Source: Dicyema japonicum (lineage: Eukaryota; Dicyemida; Rhombozoa; Dicyemidae). From it: a stretch of DNA of 64,000 bases. Within the stretch, counting starts at the first letter, position 1. The number at the start of each line of letters is the position of its first letter. The position numbers and the translations under genes were made by a program. The notes below the pieces were generated by a model. That model made no database searches. It worked only from the letters and a program-made list of their open reading frames with translations, and was not told where the DNA came from. Shown here piece by piece: positions 13,190 to 25,146 of the stretch. The stretch lies in assembly GCA_011109175.1 (NCBI GenBank), contig RDEW01000099.1, positions 1-64,000 of the forward strand. Reading direction: 5' to 3'.

Positions 13190-13900
13190 AATTTTTACTG
13201 GAACAAATACGTGCAGAACCATTGCATAGTCTTGATGATAACAATGTTGATATAGAATCTTCCCGTTGGCTTTTGCATGGAAAAAATTCACCCAAATCCG
13301 AAGGAATGTTGTGCCTCACTCAAGATCATAATTTATTCTTCGATAGTATTGGCTCTAATTTTGGTCACTGTAGCACTGTTAAAAAAAGTGTTGATCATTT
13401 GGCTACAAGATGAGGTCGAATGGTGAACAGTGGCTATCTTTGCCGACACTTCCAGCAGGGACTAAAGCAAGTCGAAGAGGAAAAATTGCACAAATATGAC
13501 CTGTTGCAGGCGACTAATACATAATGCTAAGGTTTAAATTGTGCCAATAATGCTTACCTGGGATGGAATTGTATCAAGGTTTTATAAACATCACCATGCT
13601 TCGCTTAATGTGGAGAGTCCTATAAGATCGTACATCCAATCTCAAGTGATCAAGAAGACCTTGAGAGCATGCGAGTAGAACACAAATATGGACTTACTCT
13701 ATAAGAAGGATTGATGGATGTTACCATTAGAGAAGGACTAACGAGCCAAATATGCCACCTTGTAGAGGAACAAAATGGACAAATTGGGACAACGAAGACT
13801 ATAGATGTTATTCAGGATAAGTCTGTGTTATTGGTCGGGTTGAGCAATAAGAGAAGGAGAATGTGCTAGGGAGGATAACATAGAAGGAGCCTCTACATTA
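13190..13900 (+). mobile_element. Degraded R2/NeSL-like LINE C-terminus
   Basis: The plus strand retains NVDIESSRWLLHGKN, a knuckle-like GHCSTVKKSVDHLATR, then in other frames VEEEKLHKYDLLQA and PIMLTWDGIVSRFYKHH. The blocks follow the same order as in the 7.3-8.4 kb and 35 kb copies but are broken by many stops and deletions. Confidence 0.6.
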
Positions 13901-14304
13901 GTTAATTTATTTCTGACGTTAATCTTAAATTAATGTAAATTTAATAATAAAATAAAAAACGTACGACACTGTGAGTTCCCAAGCGGTCACCCAGCCGCTT
14001 AACTTCCGTGGTCGGCTGAGAACATGTGGTTACGGCAAAGTATGATCGTAGTTAAAATAGTTGTAAAAATGCCTAAATATTATTCTCTCGCGAGTTATAC
14101 ATTATCAAGGTTTCTGCCAATAAACCCTGATATCTTTTTAACACATGTAATTTCCCTACATGACGTGAATAGTTTTCCGCCTTTTCCCCTCCAATATGTT
14201 TTTTTATTTATATATAGGCTATTCGAATTGCTCCCCTTATACTTTGGATCTCACCATTGAAGTCACTCATCCCACAATAATATGTGTATGTTAAATTCAT
14301 AAAA

Positions 14305-14392
14305 ATGAACCCCACTTTATTTAACAAAATAAAAAAAGTTAATATATTTAATCAACAACCTTCCTCGCCTGCCTGTTCAGACTTGACCATGT
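14305..14392 (-). repeat. Inverted copy of the 8.3-kb LINE 3' tail
   Basis: Read on the minus strand it gives GCAGGCGAGGAAGGTTGTTG, then ATTAAATATATTAACTTTTT and AAATAAAGTGGGG, matching 8310-8385 nearly base for base in the opposite orientation. Only the tail is present, so it is a severely 5'-truncated insertion. Confidence 0.7.
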
Positions 14393-14899
14393 CATCAAGA
14401 CCACGTGGATAATTTTCTTGATGTTGAATTTTATAATTTATTAGCCTTACAGCTGTGTAAAATGTAGTATATTAAATAAAAAATTTAAAAGGTATTCATT
14501 TAGCCTATAGTTCAAACTTGTCTTAGACGCATTGAAATCATTTATACATTTAATATTTTAGACGTATTGGTTTTTAAATTTGCCCATTTGGTGTCATGTT
14601 TTGCCATTTTGCTACTTGATTGAACATTTCTTCTACTTTTTAATGGCGTCATCGGATCTCCTAAACTTTAGGCGACCCTGGCCGGCATTCAAAGTTAGTA
14701 TTCATCGTTTTATTTCGGGAGACTATACAGGTTTCGGCTTTAGTTTCCCTGACAATGTCCTTTGATAACTGCGCTTGATGAGGTCTCTGCTGGAACGCGT
14801 TAAATTTAACCGTTGGTCTATAAACTAATTTCATTTAAGATAACATCATCGGACCAGTTATTGTCTATTTATTTATTCCCGTTGGCATAAAGTGAAAGA

Positions 14900-15245
14900 A
14901 ACCGATGGTTAACATGAAATGCTTGTCATAAGTGAACGCTTCCTGGTAGACATCTGTACATTTGATGGCATGCCTGATCACGATAGCCTGAGACGATTAT
15001 TAATCTTTTCAATGAACGAAGGAGGATCAATCGTTGTGCCCAGTGCCAGGCTGGCATGAAAAGGATCATTTGCTCTCCCATTCTACTAAAAGGATTTCCA
15101 AACTGCAAAGGAATGGAAGTCTATTACCTTTTATGCTGATTTTATATTGACTTGTGTGACGTGAAGGATTGTTTTGTACAGTGGAAACTGGATACACTTA
15201 TTGGACTCTGCTTCTGTAACAGTGGAAACTGAATACACTTAATTA
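14900..15245 (+). repeat. Dispersed repeat shared with 58.57-58.76 kb
   Basis: The stretch with CAGTGCCAGGCTGGCATGAA, AAGGATCATTTGCTCT, CCTTTTATGCTGATT and GTGGAAACTGGATACACTTA reappears in the same orientation and order near 58.6 kb. Its last part is itself doubled here (15178-15198 and 15220-15240). Nothing readable as protein was found, so it could be a LINE 3' region or a short non-coding element. Confidence 0.55.
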
Positions 15246-15929
15246 TTAGAACGCTCTTCGTCTACAATGAAAGACTGTCCAATGTATGGGAGCGATAAAC
15301 ATTTTCTGCGCCCTCCTGTAAGTTAGTGAGGCCATGGTTACTTAACTAACTAACAAAGCTAATGTTTGTAAGAGAAATCGCATCAATCCAAGTTCACTCA
15401 TTCGTGTTTCCAAAATTCAAACGAATGAAGAACTCCACAGTGCGTATTTCATCTTATAATTTCTATAGAAACGCGTTCAGTCAACAATCCCTCTTCTAAG
15501 CTGTTCTTTTCCCCTTTTGCTGTCAACAATCCGATGGTCCGTTGATGGGAAAAGAATGACTGCGCACAAATCCAAATCTCCCGAAATTTGTTTTATTTAC
15601 TGTAGTAAAAATATTTTTGATATCAAATTCTTTCGATAAGTGTATTCAATATTTCTACCCCAATATTGGTTTCGTCAATTAAAGCTAAATTTAAGTAAAC
15701 CTCAGATAGCCTAATCCTTTCAATTCGTCTTTGCCATATTCATTTTTATCGTTACCGTAGGGGGGACGGAATACATTTGTAGTATCCTCGAACATGGTTT
15801 ATAAGCAAAACCAATGTAAAAAATAAAAATTCGAAAACGTCTAAGAGACTTCATCAATTCAAAAGTCGGTAAATGGAATGAGTAAATCAAACATTATCAT
15901 CACCTAAGAAATTAATCACTCTCGCCAAA

Positions 15930-16115
15930 CCATGGTCATGAAAATCATGTCGAGCCGAGAGGATAACAAAAAAGTCATCTTCCTCCACTTGCTCATATCA
16001 TAAGCAATCTCCCGTAGTCTATCTAGATCATCTTCTTCTTCTGAGACGTCTCCCAATATTTTGAAGGTGCGCGCAATCATTAAGGCATATCAATAAAAGT
16101 GATAAATCTGTTAGA
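15930..16115 (-). mobile_element. LINE C-terminal fragment
   Basis: The minus strand encodes MIARTFKILGDVSEEEDDLD, then RLREIAYDMSKWRKM, corresponding to the DL...GDDLDxLRxxAxDRxxW block of the RTE-like LINE C-termini at 5.0, 7.1 and 18.2 kb. No other part of the element is recognisable nearby. Confidence 0.55.
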
Positions 16116-16469
16116 ACGAAATGTTTCTTCGATGAACGATTCAATAAAAACTGATTTTCCCGTTGGAGGCGTCGCGCTTAGGTTTCTTATCAAATCACTC
16201 TGCAGGTTGATCGTGGCATCACATTAAGTGATAATTAGAGCAACCGAAAGTTTCCCGTAAATTAAAAAAATAAGCTTAAAAAGTAAATTGATCTAAAATT
16301 TTTAATATTTAACTTAAAAAAGTCATTTTCGAGTAGGAAATCTCTTATCGCCAACGTGACACTATGAGCACCAGGAAATGATGTGAAGTCTGCTGTAGAA
16401 GGCCAGGATGGAATTTTTTCCATTCTGACTATGACGTTGTTTTTTTGTTAATAAATGTAAATTTAAAGA

Positions 16470-17306
16470 TTAGTCGTCAAAATTAAAACAAATTATCATA
16501 ATTTTTTTAACTAAAGGTGTTGTGTAGAAATCTTGTCTTTTGTGAGGATATTTAACTTTGACGTAAATTACCAGTAAAGTCACAAAAACTCCGAAAATAA
16601 TAAGACCATAAATCAAAGGTTCATAATCATGGTTGGAAGATCTAGTTCTCGTAATTTTTTGTATTCCAACCACGTTGCAACCAATCGCTTATCAATTAAT
16701 ATAAAATTAAACCATTTCCAGTAAATTTTTTGATTTTGTCGTTTCTAAAAAATTGAAATTTAAAATTCGATATATTCAAGGATGATTTGTCTTTGCAAAT
16801 TATGAAGAGTTTACATTGATAATAATCCTTTATATGAATAGTCATATCCGGCTATATGAATAGTCATATCCGGCTTTATTATGAATCTGGACATATCTAA
16901 ATTCAAGACAATGATTCACTCTGAATTGAGAAATGTATCTCATATACCTGAACCTTATTTTGAATGCGTTTATATTTAAAGGTTATATGAGCAACATCAT
17001 CTATCAAAGCTGCGATCCTGTAATCTTTTCCTCCTATGAAAACGAGTCTTGGTTTAGTAAGTGAATGAATTTTAATCTAACATCAAATATTTCTTTACTT
17101 GGTCGTGATGTAAATAAGTCACAGTGATTCTTCCACTGATAATCGACGTTACATTACCATAGTCTAATTCTATCCACATTGGAACACCATCATCATCCAT
17201 TTGGACATATTTTTTGTGATTTACTTTGCTTTGAGTGTTAAAGATCATTAAAAACATGAAGATAGCTAAGATAAGCGTTAATTTTGAAACCTGTCAAGTG
17301 ACCCAT
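16470..17306 (-). CDS. LAMP-like single-domain type-I membrane protein, paralogue of the 6-kb gene
   Basis: A shorter relative of the gene at 5.6-6.9 kb. ATG 17306 plus a 25-nt intron (17290-17266) gives the signal peptide MGHLTAIFMFLMIFNTQSK. Further introns are 22 (17098-17077), 27 (16947-16921), 23 (16909-16887) and 25 nt (16712-16688). The ectodomain ends in one repeat, DYYQCKLFI...FKFQFFRND...GNAIGC, matching the second repeat of the 6-kb gene (LKIQFFRND). A TM helix (YGLIIFGVFVTLLVIYV) and a basic tail follow, with stop at 16470. The only obstacle is an exact 22-bp tandem duplication at 16831-16852/16853-16874. Without one copy the spliced frame is perfect (693 nt, 230 residues); with both the frame breaks. 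The LAMP family call rests on topology and on the Y.C...C spacing before the membrane, so it is tentative; the paralogy with the 6-kb gene is firmer. Confidence 0.55.
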
Positions 17307-17639
17307 TTCTGTTAGAAATCTAATTAATTATTGTAAATTTATTTACTCAATTTATGTCAAATTTTTTCGACTTATAATATTAAAAAAATTAATAAAAATT
17401 TTCCAGTAATATCGTAATCTGTTATCACGTAAAAATTTATTTTTGAATCCAAATTTTTAGCTAATTTGATAGTTTAGTGATTGACACCTTTCTAGTATTC
17501 TCTGTCTTTATTGTACTCTCAGTCTGCATATTCTACGATTTCTTTGCCTGTCGTTCACCAAAAGTGCTCGACATGAAAATGGTGGTTCTATGAAAGCGTC
17601 CTAACGATCGTTAGTTTCCTTTTTTAGCGAATTAGAGGT

Positions 17640-18115
17640 TTATAGTTTAATGTAAGTACATTCGAACCTTCAAAATTGGCCACATTTTGAATAAATTTTT
17701 TAAGAAAAAAATCCAATACTCCATATTAATTGGCCTTTTTTTAATCGGGCAAAATTTTTATTTAATTTCAAAACAAATTCGAAAAAAAATAAAATTTCAT
17801 TAACACATTTCTTCGAATGCTTCTCGTGGACTCTAAACTCTCCTACTTTTAATAAAAAATTCGAAACACTAAGCGACCGAATCGCGTTCTATCCCATTGT
17901 GGTAGAGACAACTCGAAGAATAAGTGGAAAATCACTTCCCTTACTAAAGAAACTTGGACGCCTAGCTACACTAAAAAGCTATGACTCATGTGAGACCCCG
18001 GTGGCTTCTCCAGTTGATCTCTGTTTCAATCGTGAGAGGGAACGCAACGTCGATTATGTCGGCAGGGACCACTTTGGATGGGTGGCTGCGTTAATTAATT
18101 AGTTTGTTAAGTTAG
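17640..18115 (+). repeat. Repeat shared with 51.69-52.08 kb, TIR-like left end
   Basis: It begins near 17655 with ATTCGAACCTTCAAAATTGG followed by CCACATTTTGAATAAA, closely matching the start of the 51.69-kb copy. It ends with CTAGCTACACTAAAAAGCTA and CGTCGATTATGTCGGC, also shared and in the same orientation. The 51.7-kb copy continues into a Tigger-type DDE fragment, so this is probably a deleted member of that DNA transposon family. A second internal duplication (ATAATCGGGCAAAATTTTTA-type) links 17740 and 18630. Confidence 0.5.
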
Positions 18116-18149
18116 TTAGTTAATAGCACTCCCTCGTTGCCATAAGCAC

Positions 18150-21100
18150 GTAAAATGCCTAGGGTTTCACTCGTGCCGACACTCGACTGTCCTCCCAGTC
18201 TGCCCTCTCCATCTAGCTATGTCCCTCACGCGTTTACGAATATCCTCAAGATCGTTTCCAGTTTTGAGTTGACCGCCAATTCGTGCGTAATCGTTAATCA
18301 GGCAGAGAAGAAGTGTATATCTTGGCCGACCCTGAAATCCAATTCCGTGATTTGAATAGTAATCTTCCATGATTTGATTGCAAGGAATCACCTCGTCCAT
18401 TCTCAGAACGTGTCCGAAAAGTCGCCAGCGTGAGGTAAATACTTCTCCGCTTATCGGTTTGCATTTACATAATTTGTAGAGAGTGTCGTTTTTGATAATC
18501 TGTGGCCATTTGATTTCCGCAATTTTTCTCAATTGATTTCTATGAAATGTGTCTATTCTGTCAAGGTCCGTTTTTGATGTTCCCCATGTTCCCGAGTTAT
18601 ATAATAGGACTGGTTGTATGAACGTGTTATATAATCGGGCAAAATTTTTATTTAATTTTAAAACAACGCATCCAAAGATTTAAGGAGATAAGTTTTCTGC
18701 GAGTCCAAATACTCCACATCTTTTTCAGTGCACACGATGCCAACATCTTTCTGCAAGCAATGTCCTAGCATCACCCAAAAATAAGCTGAGTCTTTTAGTA
18801 GACCTCCATTTCTCATCAATCCGTGTCGGTAACCGCTGAATCGAAGTTAACTCCGATTTTTCTGAATTGATCTTTAAAGACCATTTCTCCAGAACGATTG
18901 TGGCTTAATCTACTACGGTTCTTAGTACCTCCACATCCTCAGACACAAAATCGATGTCATCAGCATACATTAATTCCACAAAATGATTATTTAAGTGACC
19001 CAATTCTTTTCTAACGTCCTTCAACGCAGCTTCCAAATAGATTGCAAAGAGAACTGGTGAAAGCGAGTCCCCTTGCGGAGCACCAATCCCGGTCGTGAAT
19101 TTTTCCGAATAATTCTTCACCACTTTCACCATGAGGCTCGTGTCAGCCATCAAAAAACGCACAATCCTCAAACAGTCCTCATCAATTATGTCCTTGAGAA
19201 CTTTCAATTGTTTATCTCGGCAGACACTACGAATGCTTTCGATAAGTCGACTCCCAGAATATACATTGTTTTTCTGTACTTCCGACATATTGCCGTAAGC
19301 CACCAATGACTCCATACTACATCAGCGGTCGATCTTCCTGGTCTGAATCCGCTTTGACTAGGTGACAAGTGTTGGTCAACTTAATTTGATATTCGATTCA
19401 ATGTTGTAATCGACAATGTTTTTCGCAAAATGGTCAAAAACACGATCGGCCTGAGATTTTCAATTAAACCTGCAGGTTTGCTAGGTTTTTGTAAAGGAAG
19501 TAGAACTCCCATCGCATGTCAATTGAACAGTGAGTCCTGAATATCTCGTTGAGTATGAAAGTTATCTTTTCTGCTAGCTAGGTTGGTGCTTATTTTAACA
19601 ACACACAATTAATGTCATCACCAGCTGCTCTGTTGTTATTCAGGCGAAGGAGTGCTCTGCGGATATCGGAATCCGTAAACACATTATTAAGTGAACGAGG
19701 CAGTCCTGTGTTATGGGTATAGTATCCTCCCGATTGAACTGCTTACTAAAATGTTGGGCTATAAGTCCAGCAGAACGGTTAGCGTCAAATACAAAGTGAG
19801 CGAACTCATCATGAATTTTTAAATTGGTTATAGCTGACTCGCGCTTGAGTAAACACACAGCCATAAACATTTTTGCACCTGAATGTAATCTTTCCACTTC
19901 CAATACTCGTTGGTCCAAAAAGTCCGACCATGATTGGATCACATTCTTCTTAATTTGGTGTTGGATTGTATTCCGAAATTTTTTTAATTCGGATTTTCGT
20001 TCAGGATCTCAAGTTTCAATTTGAAGTCTTATATCTCGTTGACGGATAGACAATTCATTGACTGTCGAGTTATATGCTCCTTTATATCTTCCTTTCATAG
20101 TCTTTTCGCGAATCCCAACTGTTTTTTGGCAGCCGTCATTATGGCTTCAGAGATTCTTTTCCACACGATCTGGGATAGGCATTCCATAGAAATGTTGGAT
20201 AGTTTATTCGCTGCTGGTATCTCGTGAGGAGCGCAGTTTTATTTACTAATTCTTCTGCTATCATCTGTGTTTTTCTGGGAAGTGCATGATTTGCACATAA
20301 CATTCCATAAAGCTGCTAAGATTCAACCGACAGACTACGATCTTGTGATCGCTATTTGTCAATTATCATCCACACGAACGGGAGTCCACTAATAATCTCT
20401 TGTGCGACTGCTTGCACAAAATATAATCTATTTGAATAAATATCTTTTGTTCCTCTCCATTTTTATTTGTTCTACATCCTACCCAGGTGGTCTTGTGTCG
20501 GGCGGCGTGCTGAAAGGCCGTGTTGCACAGAAACAAATCGTAGGTATTACAAAAAATCGATCATAAAATTTCCAAAGAATTTCGATACAGTCCGACCCCG
20601 AATTGGGGCACCAAGTGCCCCAAAAACAGGGGTTTAATAAAACAGAGATTTTAAACATCAAAAATCAATTTTAGAAAAATAATCAGTTAATTTATCACCA
20701 GTTATCCATTTACTTCTTACATTTTTCATAAAATTAAGTCGAAAATCGTAAAATTCTTTGAGCATTTCAGGAGATATGTAAAAAATTTTCTTCTCTAGCT
20801 GATCAAGAGAATCTTGCGTTTCTTTTAGAATTGTTTCCATGTTGTTGTTTTCTAAACCTTCGTTGTAAATATTATCAACGAATTCGTCACTTTCCCCATT
20901 CAATGTTTCGTTTACGGCATTGTTGATCATTTCTTCTGTAATGGTATCTTCAATTTTTACGGAATCACGAATCTTTTCAATTTGATTCCAACAATTAAAT
21001 ATTAAACTTGGATCAAGCTTTTCCCAGCTTTTAGAAATTAGCAGAATTACATGACGAATGTTTATTTTGTTTATCAACCGTTTGAATTCATCATCATCTT

Positions 21101-22770
21101 CCTCAAAACACAATGAATCAGATAATTTGAGTAATAATCTTTAAAGGTCTTGATAATTCCCATATCCAATGGTTGCAAATACGGTGTTGTATTTTTTGGC
21201 AAAAATAAAAACTCAATATTTGAGCATTCAATAGTTTTATGACATCCCGCATTATCAAGCAATATTAATACTTTTCTGTTGATTGAATAAAATCTTTCAT
21301 TTATCCGAGTCAACCAGCTCATAAAAATATTTCCAGTCATCCATGCATTTTTAGAGGATGAATATGAAATTCCAAAATCTTTCACATTGAAATTTTTGAG
21401 ACATCGAGGGTTTTTAAATTTTCCAACAATCAATGGGTCAAGTTTTTCCCCCATGGAATTGCAACAAAGAAGTACAGTGACTCTTTCTTTTCCCTGTTTA
21501 AAGCCAAAAGTATCGTCATTTATTCCGACAAACGACTTTCGTGGAGTCCTTTTTATATAAAGAGCAGTTTCATCACAATTAAAAACATTTTGTCTTCCAT
21601 ATTGAATAATTTTCTCATCAAGAATTTAAAAAAACTCATTGATGTAAGTCAAGTCACATGAATTTTTTTCTCCACAAATTGATTTAAATTTCAGTTCATG
21701 TCGCTTTTTAAATCTGTCAAGCCAGCCGTTTGAAGCTTTGAAAGTATCAAATCCAATTTTTGAAGCCGCATATAAGGCAATTTTCTTTATGAAATACCTG
21801 ATATAGGAACCTTATCTTCGCGTAGTTTCTGAAATATTTCAAAAACTTGATCATCGAATTTAGATTTCTCACAATAAGGCATAGGATCCTCATCCGTGTT
21901 TACAGTTCCTTGTTCAAGAAAAAGTACAATTGTTTTTTTTATTCGCGAAATCATGCCTTTACTAGTTTTGTATTTTTTAATTATCTGTCTTTCAGATAAT
22001 TTGTTCTTCAATATCAATTTAGCAATCGTTAATTTTGTTTCGTAGTTGATAACCATTCACAACAAAAAATGTAAATAAACGTGTAAATTAAAATTATATA
22101 TTTATTAATAAAATATAATTTTATTTACTTATAATTTCATTCCCCACAATTTTATAGTGTCCCAAAATTTCCATATTTTTTATCGATTTTCCATTTTACT
22201 CTGCCAAAATGTTGGCCAAAAAAAATTCCCCACCCCTGGGGTCTGCCCCAATTCGGGGTCGGACTGTATCCTCTTCCGTGATTACCAATGCAATTTTCAC
22301 CTCTGCGTTTAATTCCTGTCTTTGAATTCCACTCTCCCGCAACAAAAATTAGCATGGACGAGCAGAATTGACTTCCGATAAACTCATAAAAATCATTAAG
22401 CTCATCCAAGGAAGTTGATAATCTTCCTGTGTGGAGGGTATACACAGTTATGACAGTCATAATCGATCTCTTATTACGTGATCCGATATTAGGTTGGATG
22501 ATAGCAATTCGGTCTGTTACCCTCCATACTTTGAGTAATCTATCCACAAGTGAAATGTGTATAGCAAAGCCCATCACATAATGACGGGAGTCGGATGGTG
22601 TAGTATTAACCGGTAATTGTCATAGCATACATCTCGTTCCATTGTCACCTTCTTCTCTTGCAGACATGCCACAACGATCTTGTATCTTTCTAGATCCGTA
22701 CATAGAATGTTCTGTTTGATGTTTGAGACAATTCCTCTGACATTGAAAGATGTAATGAAAAAAACGTAGA
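18150..22770 (-). mobile_element. RTE-like LINE, decayed, interrupted by the Tigger element
   Basis: Read on the minus strand, the order is that of a non-LTR retrotransposon ORF. Endonuclease start SFNVRG and VVACLQEKKV lie near 22740-22660; endonuclease body with FVAGEWNSKTGIKRRGENC and GNHGRG ends at the Tigger insertion; beyond it TAFQHAARHKTTW and QIDYILC continue (20560-20400). A linker (19940-19640) and the reverse transcriptase follow at 19315-18905 with GAPQGDSLSPVLFAIYLEAA and the catalytic YADD (ELMYADDIDF). The C-terminal region 18532-18167 has WRLFGHVLRMDE, GRPRYTL and DLEDIRKRVRDIARWR, typical of RTE-like LINE ends. Stops and frameshifts occur throughout. Several other pieces in the window match its C-terminus. 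Confidence 0.85.
20588..22266 (-). mobile_element. pogo/Tigger DNA transposon, 1,679 bp, nested in a LINE
   Basis: Terminal inverted repeats of at least 23 bp match exactly. Each begins CAGTCCGACCCCGAATTGGG and is flanked by TA (20586-20587 and 22267-22268), the target duplication of the Tc1/mariner-pogo superfamily. On the minus strand an N-terminal HTH region (22056-21787, ...SERQIIKKYKTSKGMISRIK) is followed by FKASNGWLDRFKKRH, then a DDE_1 transposase with NCDETALY (first D), LLDNAGCH (second D) and QPLDMGIIKTF (third D). The C-terminal region includes INKINIRHVI. The frame is broken near 21790 (shift after ISG), by a TAA inside INEFF.ILDEK (about 21628) and by a shift near 21100. It is therefore recently dead or mobilised only in trans. 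It splits a LINE endonuclease between NCIGNHGRG and the downstream RNSLEIL, so it arrived after the LINE. Confidence 0.93.
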
Positions 22771-23600
22771 GCGGATTGATCGAGAATACGATAAAGACAT
22801 TATAATGAGAGATGTGTCAACCAACTCAACCAACAACAAAATTATTGATTTTATTTTTTTTAAATCGGCAATTCCTCAAATTTTCCACAAAATTTTAAGG
22901 AAACAAAATTGACCAATTTGCGAGGGTTGACTGTATATTTGGTGTTGACATAACAAAATTAATGTAATTAATTCACAAAAATTTACTTCCTTAATTCATT
23001 TCATCAAAAAGTATCAACTGTTTACCGACTCCAGAGGACTTGAAGGCGAAGATATGAGTCTACAAAAAGATCCTGTTCTAATGGTTGGCTAAAAGGGGAA
23101 TCCGCTCAGAGTTGGAGGGATTACTATGAGAAGGTGACTTTATATAGACATTGACAATAGTTGTCGAAGACTTCACTCTGGTGAATTACATGTATATCTG
23201 AAGCTATCTTTTGTATGAAACCACGTGTGTTAAATAACATTAATTATGAGAGTACATTACTAGGTACTTTAATCGACAATGTAAATCATTATCTTCTATC
23301 ATCTTTTATCCCTTTAGTATAAGATACTCTTCTCTCATTTCTGTCTTCCCTTCTTTAGGGTAAATCACACAATCCTCACAAAAATCGGTGTTAGGTGATC
23401 AAACTCAGCAATATGTTCCCTGGAGAATACTCCTTTTTCGATATTGTAATTCTCAGCTCTCATATCTTTTTGAATTTCAGGGACAGAATAGATGATGTAT
23501 TCTGTTAATAATAATTTTATTTATAAATATCTATAATCAAAGTCATTTCAATTTTAACTTTTTCTTGGGTTCTTTAATAAAATTAATATCATTCACAATA

Positions 23601-24386
23601 TCAAGAATGAAAAAAAATTATTTTTTGGGTTAAATTTAAAATTCTAGTTTTATGTATTCCTTCTATACGATCTCCATTTTCATTTTGAAGCACGTATATG
23701 TCATCTCGTTCAACGGCGCAATATTTCACATAATCCAGTACATCGTATAATTGATACCGGGGGATGTTTGGAACATTTTCTTGTCTAAAAATCAGTATTT
23801 GTACGCAACCTTAAAATTACATTATCTCCGATACCAATTACCAAGTCGTCAAATTTCGGGGAGTAACCATCTTCTCGGATGCATTCAACAAGTGTCCGAA
23901 ATCTGTTTTTCTCACTATTATTAGTTCCTCGTGTCGATATTCTTCGGTTAATTGCTCAACTTCGTATTCTCTTACCCTCCACACCCATAAAAATATAGAA
24001 AAGTATTTTTTTCGTTGATGAATGAATCGTAGTATTGTAATCAAAGACAATGAATTTGATTTATGTACAATACTTCCAAAACAACCTCTGGACGAGGATG
24101 TCGAAGACATGCAACTTTAATACTTTGATTAAATCTACATACTTATAGCTTAAAATTTACCTTTCGACTTTTCCTTGAATCCTGGGGGCTCGAGGCCTAC
24201 TCGGAAATGTTTTATGGAGTATTTTCTGCATAAATCCTCCATTAAGGAATTGCAAAATTCCTTACCAATTTCTGTATCTAGGATCAATGGCAATCCGACA
24301 TAAAAAATATATTGGAAGAGTGCTACAATTTCTTTTGGTCGTTTAGTTATAGCAAACTCAACCATATTGTATTTTAGAAAGTCCAT
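23601..24386 (-). CDS. Unidentified spliced protein-coding gene
   Basis: I do not recognise the product. The first exon (ATG 24386) encodes MDFLKYNMVEFAITKRPKEI and continues to FRVGLEPPGFKEKSK, where a GTAAAT donor (24160) could start a 26- or 46-nt intron. The C-terminal part is clear: ...NNSEKNRFRTLVECIREDGY..., a 25-nt intron (23804-23780), then VPNIPRYQLYDVLDYVKYCA...ILNLTQ and stop at 23601. A 21-nt intron (23975-23955) probably joins it to the exon before. The stretch 24115-23980 lacks AG acceptors, so the central junction is unresolved; it may contain a larger intron, or two genes may be run together. The N-terminal helix loosely recalls RIIa-type docking folds, too weak to name. It lies alone between LINE debris and a hAT-like element. 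Confidence 0.5.
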
Positions 24387-25146
24387 AACAACCAAATCTA
24401 AACTTTAATATCAGAAATCAAACACATGAATATCCATCATTGATTTCTGAGTATCTCCTTAGGTCTATTAAGTCAGCAAAATAGCGATCCCTTGGACTCT
24501 AGCAAAGATCGGTGTTATTACGGTTTCGTGTGAAGTAATTTCTTTGCCTGTGGAAATAAAAAGGGGAAAATACCTGACAAAATACACAATTGGAGATAAC
24601 GGTCCCACTCAGATCCCTACTAATCCCGTAATACACCTGCCTCATTATTGAAAATAGTCGGTCTCTACCAAGTGATTATAATTATGTTCTGCGTAATTAA
24701 TTGTGACTTTAAGGCGAATCTCTATTGTTTTTAGCACAAATTCCTATTCTTCTTATCAAAAAACCGTACTCTTTTATTACAGTTCAAATATAGGCCTTTT
24801 TTAATTGAAAATAATTTTTTTGAGAGTTTCGTTAGATGAAATCTGTCAAGTGGACTAATGTCTCCTCCTACGTAGGGATTATTGTTGATTTCCTTAATTT
24901 CCTCAATTTTTCTTGAGTTAATCGCACCAAACGCATTTGTTCACGTTTTTATTTTTTTTACTTTTAATTAATTAATTATTTATATTGATTAAATATTAAA
25001 ATTTATAGATATATTTTAATATCCGATGAAAATTTATGAAATTTCATTTTTTTAATTTAATTTGCAAACATCAATTAATTTATTATCGCATTAATTAATA
25101 GGGATGTGACATTATCTGCCCTTATTTGATGAACCGTCATTTAATC

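Noticed and set aside
23838-24110. 90-codon minus-strand frame as the coding frame of the 23.6-24.4 kb gene
   Set aside because: Joining to the clear C-terminal exon from this frame creates a stop codon; the alternative frame with 21- and 25-nt introns reads through. The centre remains unresolved, so rejection is provisional.
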